From Flavobacteriales bacterium (lineage in GTDB: Bacteria; Bacteroidota; Bacteroidia; Flavobacteriales_D; Parvicellaceae), in contig JALWSJ010000404.1 of assembly GCA_026993705.1 (NCBI GenBank), forward strand, positions 1 to 9,000: a DNA stretch of 9,000 nucleotides, given 5' to 3'. Shown piece after piece: positions 6,001 to 9,000 of the stretch. Positions within the stretch are counted from its first letter, which is position 1; the number at the start of each line of letters is the position of its first letter. Below the pieces are notes generated by a model. That model made no database searches and had not been told where the DNA came from. It saw only the letters and a list, made by a program, of their open reading frames with translations. A program made the translations under genes and the position numbers.

Positions 6001-7304
6001 CTTTCGCTCAATTCAGTTTGACTAACGGATGTGTTTATGAGAATTTTACGTTTAATGATTTAAGCAACACCACTTCAACGATAAACACTTGGGAATGGAA
6101 TTTTGATGATGGAAGTACTTCTAATACTCAATCTCCTGTTCATCACTTCGCAAGCGAAGGTATCTACAACATTACTTTGGTAACAACTACAACTGAAAAT
6201 TGCTCGGATACCAATACAATTGCCTTAGAGGTATATCCTAAACCGGCTGCGAATTTTACCCCTACCGATGTTTGTTTAAATACACCTACCCTTTTTGAAG
6301 ATGTTTCAGCTGTATCAACTTCAGTTTTTCCGAATGAAACCATTCTTCAATATTCTATATGGGAGTTCGGGGATGGAGCAACGGCTAACGGACATACAAT
6401 TACCCATACTTATCAAAGTGCGGGTACTTATAACTCGCAAATGATAGCTACTACATTTCACGGGTGTAAGGACACAGCCTATTTAGATGTTATTGTACAC
6501 AATAATCCCGTGGCTTATTTCTCAGTGCTAGATTCAGTTGGTTGTAATCCTGTAACAGCTAATTTTGTGAACCAATCATCTATTGTTAATTACCCTCAAA
6601 ATTATACGCTAAACTATCTTTGGTATTTTGACAATGGAGAAATTTCATCAGCTGAAAATCCTTCTTCTACTTTTTACAATGAAGATCATGAGGATAACGA
6701 AAATTACGGAGCATCATTGGTTGTAACGTCTAATTACGGTTGTAAAGATTCTATTCATAGAGATAATATCATAACTGTCTATCCCATTCCTTTGGCAGAC
6801 TTTTCATTTACACCGGAAGAAGCAGATATTTATGATGCAAATGTTCAGTTTACTGATCTTTCACTAGGTGCGAACAGTTGGAATTGGAGTTTTGGCGACG
6901 GTTACTCTGACAGCACACAAAACCCCATGCATAATTATGCTGACTCGGGATATTATAATGTGAATCTAACCGTAACAAGTGCGTATGAATGCTCAAACGG
7001 CACTTCTAAAACTTTCCATGTTAAACCAGCCTTTAATATTTACATTCCTAATTCCATTACACCGAATGGAGATGGAAGAAATGATGTTTTCTTAGTTCGC
7101 GGATATGGAATAAACGATATGGAAATGTACATCTATGACAAATGGGGACAGTTGATTTACGAAGGATTCAGAAAAGATGAAGGTTGGGACGGTAGAAGAA
7201 AAGGAAAAATGCAAGAAACGGCTGTCTATGTTTATTTGATTAAGGTTACTGACCTAAATGATGAAGTTCATATATTTAAAGGGAGTTTGACTGTTGTTTA
7301 TTAA
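3051..7304 (+). CDS. Giant PKD-repeat surface protein with type IX secretion (CHU_C) C-terminal domain
   Basis: The coordinates use TTG, the only standard start codon in frame (1417 residues); the complete signal peptide begins 14 codons earlier at ATA 3009. After the signal peptide comes an N-terminal region (about 10-224) starting HSVQVAYCISCSGQLRLYVEHWHG. Then come about 13 PKD domains of 79-95 residues, starting near 225, 321, 403, 486, 571, 654, 737, 822, 905, 987, 1068, 1156 and 1250. Typical units show W-x-W-x-F-GDG, a G-x-Y-x-V-x-L-x-V strand and linkers such as VYPKPVAxF. Most carry two Cys in fixed places, likely a disulfide. Residues 1329-1417 (NSITPNGDGRNDVF, YDKWGQLIYEG, GWDGRRKGK, VYVYLIKV) form the gliding-motility-associated C-terminal domain used for type IX export and surface attachment. 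By architecture it is an adhesin-like cell-surface or matrix protein; its ligand is unknown. Confidence 0.93.
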   Translation: MFSFSSAFAHSVQVAYCISCSGQLRLYVEHWHGNANPSSTTMTIQTTVDGVTSTMTGSPVANLQNIPFAQLPNCASPPVAFASCSQANTYNDWVVYDFPNIGVGASVQFRILSGNSFFTDDACGMFPATSPTFVVQPLNQPPITVNPVTTCSGTSAPGINFPPGNPPGGNYIWTNDNPSIGIPASGSGNIPSFNPPASSTTQVANITVSYLCTTTQFTVTVLPSAGPNFNFVNIQNVALNGNPQVQCLGDTTQFTAQATPGVNIQSASLDFGDGTTSNVMNPSHLYANEGIYTVNLTVTTDGGCTQTSTSTITVYPKPVANFTSSPTCEHDAVTFTDASTITSGSVTGWNWNFGDGNTSTLQNPSHQYGQDGTYPINLTVVSDVGCMNTTTGSQLIYEKPIASFTSTNECLTDATQFTDNSTAIVALTNWDWDFLNDGSTDDVQQNPSYTFPNFGTPSVKLTVTDAHGCHDDTITTVTVYPLPVADFTSNEVCPTFNTLFTDNSSIAGGGTINQWIWDFNNDNSTESTAQNPSYTWGTGGTYDTKLTVVSTDGCSNTVIKQVTVYPKPVAQFSVDAVCHHNANTYTDASTVALGNSIVQWNWDFGDGNTDIMQNTTHTYLNDGTFTTTLIVTTNNGYTDTVSHNTTVYVLPIASFSFSMECLNEATQLTDQSIFDVQPQSWEWDYTNDGTTDATQQNTSYIYPNFGFYDVKLKVTDINGCTDDTVSTIEVKPLPVADFSSTAECPFFPSSLTDLSSVPGGAIINQWSWDISDDGSVEYTTQNTTNSWNAGGTYYVELKVETADGCLDSIVKPVTIYPKPVADYYNTTVCFGTSTDFTDASTVILNNTITQWSWDFDDNQTSSQTNPSHLYGSHGIYDVTLIIETNNGCRDTVTKPVEVYAMPVPFFTMQNACEYETIDFTNLTTIPSQDNITYLWNFGDNLMGAVENPEHNYAMEGTYNITLTATSSNDCVADTTLPIDIYDEPFAQFSLTNGCVYENFTFNDLSNTTSTINTWEWNFDDGSTSNTQSPVHHFASEGIYNITLVTTTTENCSDTNTIALEVYPKPAANFTPTDVCLNTPTLFEDVSAVSTSVFPNETILQYSIWEFGDGATANGHTITHTYQSAGTYNSQMIATTFHGCKDTAYLDVIVHNNPVAYFSVLDSVGCNPVTANFVNQSSIVNYPQNYTLNYLWYFDNGEISSAENPSSTFYNEDHEDNENYGASLVVTSNYGCKDSIHRDNIITVYPIPLADFSFTPEEADIYDANVQFTDLSLGANSWNWSFGDGYSDSTQNPMHNYADSGYYNVNLTVTSAYECSNGTSKTFHVKPAFNIYIPNSITPNGDGRNDVFLVRGYGINDMEMYIYDKWGQLIYEGFRKDEGWDGRRKGKMQETAVYVYLIKVTDLNDEVHIFKGSLTVVY
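4257..5009 (+). repeat. Three-PKD supermodule, copy 1 (residues 403-653)
   Basis: This copy contains PKD3-PKD4-PKD5, of 83, 85 and 83 residues. Each domain resembles the domain three places later more than its immediate neighbours. Examples are ECLTDATQFTD with ECLNEATQLTD, GGTINQWIWD with GAIINQWSWD, and FTDASTV or YTDASTV with NNG. The protein-level block is 251 residues (753 bp). Confidence 0.75.
5010..5762 (+). repeat. Three-PKD supermodule, copy 2 (residues 654-904)
   Basis: This copy contains PKD6-PKD7-PKD8, again of 83, 85 and 83 residues, following copy 1 without a gap. PKD2 (321-402) is of the same subtype as PKD5 and PKD8, so the order of subtypes is C-A-B-C-A-B-C. DNA identity is visibly lower than protein similarity, so the duplication is not recent. 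Confidence 0.75.
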
Positions 7305-7330
7305 GAACATCAACACAAAAATATATTGTA

Positions 7331-7361
7331 AACGTCAACCTTCTAAGTTGGCGTTTTTTTT
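7331..7361 (+). terminator. Intrinsic terminator of the surface-protein gene
   Basis: Arms AACGTCAAC (7331-7339) and GTTGGCGTT (7347-7355) pair over nine positions with one wobble pair and a 7-nt loop. A run of eight T (7354-7361) begins within the last stem bases. It lies 26 nt after the stop codon and separates the gene from the YceI gene. Confidence 0.85.
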
Positions 7362-7400
7362 AGCTCTTTTTAAAGCCCAAAAGTTATAGGCATTAACTTA

Positions 7401-7426
7401 GATTAACATTTTACTTTTGGTTAATC
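7401..7426 (+). promoter_or_regulatory. Promoter -7 box flanked by a dyad, upstream of the YceI gene
   Basis: TACTTTTG (7412-7419) is a perfect match to the Bacteroidota -7 consensus TAnnTTTG; no good TTG box is seen 19-21 nt upstream. The box lies between GATTAAC (7401-7407) and GTTAATC (7420-7426), a perfect 7-bp inverted repeat. Another ATTAAC lies ten bases upstream of the left copy (7392-7397). A regulator bound here would cover the promoter. The predicted leader is about 50 nt. Confidence 0.5.
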
Positions 7427-7475
7427 CATGAATTTAATTGAGTTTTGTAAACATTAATCAATTAAACGAAAGACC

Positions 7476-8132
7476 ATGAAAAAAACAATCATTTTATTAG
7501 CTAGTGCTGCTTTCTTATTTTCTTGCGGGAGTGAAGAACACCATGTAGAAGCACATGAAGCCAAAAAAGTAGAGCAAAAAACTGTTACTACTAATGCTGT
7601 AACGTACAACAAAATACAAGATGGTAGTACTGTAAACTGGAAAGGCTCAATAGTCGGAGGTATTAAGTCACATAATGGAGTGCTAAAACTAAAAAAAGCT
7701 GAAGTCGTTGCCGATGAAAACGGAATCGAAAAAGCCAAAGTTACTATTGACATGAAAAGTATCCATTCTTTGGATATTCCTACTACGGAACAAGATTATA
7801 TCGACTTAGTTGGACACTTAAACAGTCCCGACTTTTTTAATACTTCTCAATTTCCTGAGGCAGATTTCGAAATCACCGATATAAAGAAAAAGGAAGAAAA
7901 TAAATATGCGGTTACCGGTAATTTAACATTGATGGGCGTTACAAAAAGTATAACATTTGATGCTGATATAAAAACAACACCAAAAGCAATTCATATTAAA
8001 TCGGAGCCTTTTACGATTGATAGAACACAATGGGGAGTTAACTTCCATAGTGAAGGTACTCCGGGTATTCCGACTAACAGAATTATCAGTAACGATATTA
8101 CACTAGAAATTGATGCCACGATTGAAGCGTAA
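7476..8132 (+). CDS. YceI-like domain lipoprotein
   Basis: 218 residues. The N-terminus is a lipoprotein signal with the lipobox LFSC, so Cys17 is the predicted lipidated residue. A His/Glu-rich linker (SEEHHVEAHEAKK) precedes a YceI-like domain at about 43-217, a lipocalin-like beta-barrel that binds polyisoprenoids or similar lipids in the periplasm. Domain marks include VNWKGSIVGGIKSHNGVLKL (53-72), HLNSPDFFNTSQFPEADFE (114-132), GNLTLMGVTKSITF (148-161) and FTIDRTQWGVNF (179-190). ATG at 7476 follows an A-rich leader (aaacgaaagacc), and the signal peptide starts directly there. Family members are linked to lipid carriers, quinones or stress responses, but no specific role can be read from the sequence. 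It has its own promoter-like region and is followed by a terminator, so it is probably monocistronic. Confidence 0.93.
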   Translation: MKKTIILLASAAFLFSCGSEEHHVEAHEAKKVEQKTVTTNAVTYNKIQDGSTVNWKGSIVGGIKSHNGVLKLKKAEVVADENGIEKAKVTIDMKSIHSLDIPTTEQDYIDLVGHLNSPDFFNTSQFPEADFEITDIKKKEENKYAVTGNLTLMGVTKSITFDADIKTTPKAIHIKSEPFTIDRTQWGVNFHSEGTPGIPTNRIISNDITLEIDATIEA

Positions 8133-8144
8133 TATTGTGTTATT

Positions 8145-8300
8145 GCGATAGGGATAGAACGGCGTGTTTGAACTCCTTTTGGTTTGTTGCATTTATGCAA
8201 ACCAAAAGAGTGAGTAGTGATAGCCCGACCCACAAAGCAAAAAAAAGAGCATACCACTATCGGGTACGCTCTTTTTTTGCTTTGTGGGGAACGCCCAAAT
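8145..8300 (+). repeat. Two-hairpin structured repeat element, copy B (plus-oriented)
   Basis: The order on the plus strand is the same as in the copy at 2461-2605: GCGATAGGGATAGAACGGC; hairpin 1 (8176-8208, 33 nt, loop 8191-8196); the linker AGTAGTGATAGCCCGA; hairpin 2 (arms 8229-8250 and 8268-8288, one bulged A); and the tail GGAACGCCCAAAT. In both copies hairpin 1 has TTGC-6 nt-GCAA at its tip and a small bulge on the 5' side. Hairpin 2 has a different stem sequence in each copy but is fully paired in both. The element fills the whole gap between the convergent YceI and lipoprotein genes, and its last base is the first base of the latter's stop codon on the plus strand. Confidence 0.72.
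8239..8278. terminator. Bidirectional intrinsic terminator inside element B
   Basis: The core GAGCATACC (8247-8255) and GGTACGCTC (8263-8271) forms a hairpin with a 7-nt loop. Seven T follow on the plus strand (8272-8278), and eight A precede it (8239-8246), which become eight U in minus-strand RNA. The minus-strand stem is complete with one G-U pair; the plus-strand stem has one A-C mismatch. It can end both the YceI transcript and the convergent lipoprotein transcript. Confidence 0.75.
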
Positions 8301-8836
8301 TATACTTTTCTACCTTTTGCTATGTGTTGGCTGGCGTTCATTTTCTTTATTTTTTTGAGTTTTACGGTTACGTATGCCACTGAACTGGTCTTAGATAGTT
8401 TGTATTTTTTGCCTCCATAAGTTACAATTCCTTCACCACTGGGGTTCCATTCATCAGCTTGAATAATGTATTTCCCGCGTTGTGTTGTTGCCCCAAAAAT
8501 TAAATATTTATCGTCTGTTTCAAAACTCACCGCTATTTGATTAGGGTTCATTCGTTTAACAAAAACACCTCTTGTTCCGCTTTTGATTAGAATACGATCT
8601 TTATTAACTTCTTCTTTTACAACTATATTTCCGTTTTCATCAAGCTCGGTGTCTTTACTATTATTGTCGTCTATTGAATTTAAAATAACGTCATGTACCA
8701 AATAAAATTGTAGATGTTTTAAAGTACTTTCAGTTAACCCGTACTTACTCTCAACTTCATGCGAATAAGGAATATTCTTCGCACAAGACAAAAGTCCTAA
8801 CGCTACTATTAAACTATTAATTAAAACCTTTTTCAT
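8300..8836 (-). CDS. Small lipoprotein, function unknown
   Basis: 178 residues. The N-terminus has a lipoprotein signal peptide with lipobox LLSC (Cys18). The mature part begins with IPYSHEVESKYGLTESTLKHLQFYLVHDVIL (22-52), a helix-like region that I recall from uncharacterised Bacteroidota lipoproteins but cannot name. A polar acidic segment follows (DDNNSKDTELDENGN), then a predicted beta-rich half (about 81-163) with alternating hydrophobic strands such as IAVSFETDDKYLIFGA and GIVTYGGKKYKL. The C-terminus is basic. The ATG at 8836 lies 10 nt after the stop codon of the upstream purine-nucleoside phosphorylase gene, so both are probably on one mRNA, although no functional link is evident. 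Its stop codon abuts structured element B, whose core terminator likely ends the transcript. Confidence 0.85.
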   Translation of the reverse strand: MKKVLINSLIVALGLLSCAKNIPYSHEVESKYGLTESTLKHLQFYLVHDVILNSIDDNNSKDTELDENGNIVVKEEVNKDRILIKSGTRGVFVKRMNPNQIAVSFETDDKYLIFGATTQRGKYIIQADEWNPSGEGIVTYGGKKYKLSKTSSVAYVTVKLKKIKKMNASQHIAKGRKV

Positions 8837-8846
8837 ATTTCTCTTT

Positions 8847-9000
8847 TTATATACGATTCAGTATTTCTTTAATAATCAAAGTCATTTTAGGTTCTGCATT
8901 CGCTGCAACTCCTTGTACAATCTCGTGGGTCATTTCAATAATCTTGCCGGGCACACCCAAATCAGTAACGATAGAAAAACCAAAGCAAGGAATCCCCATG
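8847..9000 (-). CDS. Purine-nucleoside phosphorylase, C-terminal end (partial)
   Basis: The last 50 residues of a gene that enters from beyond the right edge are readable on the minus strand: M-G-I-P-C-F-G-F-S-I-V-T-D-L-G-V-P-G-K-I, then IEMTHEIVQGVAANAEPKMT and LIIKEILNRI, ending at TAA 8847-8849. The FGFSIVTDLG strand and the following THEEV-like segment with a closing amphipathic helix fit the C-terminus of the trimeric phosphorylase family, which cleaves purine nucleosides with phosphate to free base and ribose-1-phosphate in salvage. The related methylthioadenosine phosphorylases share this fold and cannot be fully excluded from 50 residues. The first visible Met is internal. It precedes the small lipoprotein gene by 10 nt in the same orientation. 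Confidence 0.8.
   Translation of the reverse strand, partial: MGIPCFGFSIVTDLGVPGKIIEMTHEIVQGVAANAEPKMTLIIKEILNRI

Noticed and set aside
8146..8262. Possible pseudoknot in element B: CGATAG (8146-8151) with loop CTATCG (8257-8262)
   Set aside because: The loop of hairpin 2 in copy A has no matching complement to its GTTAGGGATAG box, so the interaction is not conserved.
8135..8420. Open frames of 67-88 codons on either strand across the YceI/lipoprotein gap
   Set aside because: They run through the two-hairpin element and the ends of well-supported genes, and show no recognisable domain.

Overview
The window is AT-rich DNA from a member of the Bacteroidota, probably a Flavobacteriales-like lineage. 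Three things point there: a very large PKD-repeat surface protein ending in a gliding-motility/type IX secretion C-terminal domain (CHU_C, type B sorting), promoter-like boxes of the TAnnTTTG type instead of classic -10 boxes, and A-rich rather than Shine-Dalgarno leaders. All identifications come from reading translations and motifs; no database was searched.

Layout. (1) 25-2459, plus strand: a tightly packed four-gene block. It holds a 90-aa two-helix membrane protein, a FeoA-like protein, pyridoxine/pyridoxamine 5'-phosphate oxidase (pdxH) and a soluble family-2 glycosyltransferase. Gaps are 1 and 2 nt, and the last two genes overlap by 28 nt. feoB is not among them. (2) 2460-3008: about 550 bp without a credible gene. 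It is filled with structured repeats: a minus-oriented two-hairpin element (2461-2605), a 60-bp imperfect direct repeat, an inverted repeat pair and a nine-C run. Its right end holds the likely promoter and a perfect-armed dyad for the next gene. (3) 3009/3051-7304: a secreted adhesin-like protein with about 13 PKD domains. Its signal peptide is intact in frame but begins at ATA rather than an accepted start codon. An intrinsic terminator follows. (4) 7476-8132: a YceI-domain lipoprotein with its own promoter-like region. (5) 8145-8300: a second copy of the two-hairpin element, now on the plus strand, lying between convergent genes and containing a bidirectional terminator. (6) 8300-9000, minus strand: the C-terminal end of a purine-nucleoside phosphorylase followed by a small unrecognised lipoprotein, probably co-transcribed.

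The genes do not form one pathway: the first block is housekeeping, and the second half is cell-envelope and surface proteins. The most distinctive signals are two. The first is the pair of diverged two-hairpin elements: constant linkers and end boxes are kept, while the sequence of the long stem has been replaced with pairing preserved. The second is the surface protein, for its missing canonical start, the dyad at its presumed transcription start, and an exactly duplicated 251-residue block of three PKD domains.
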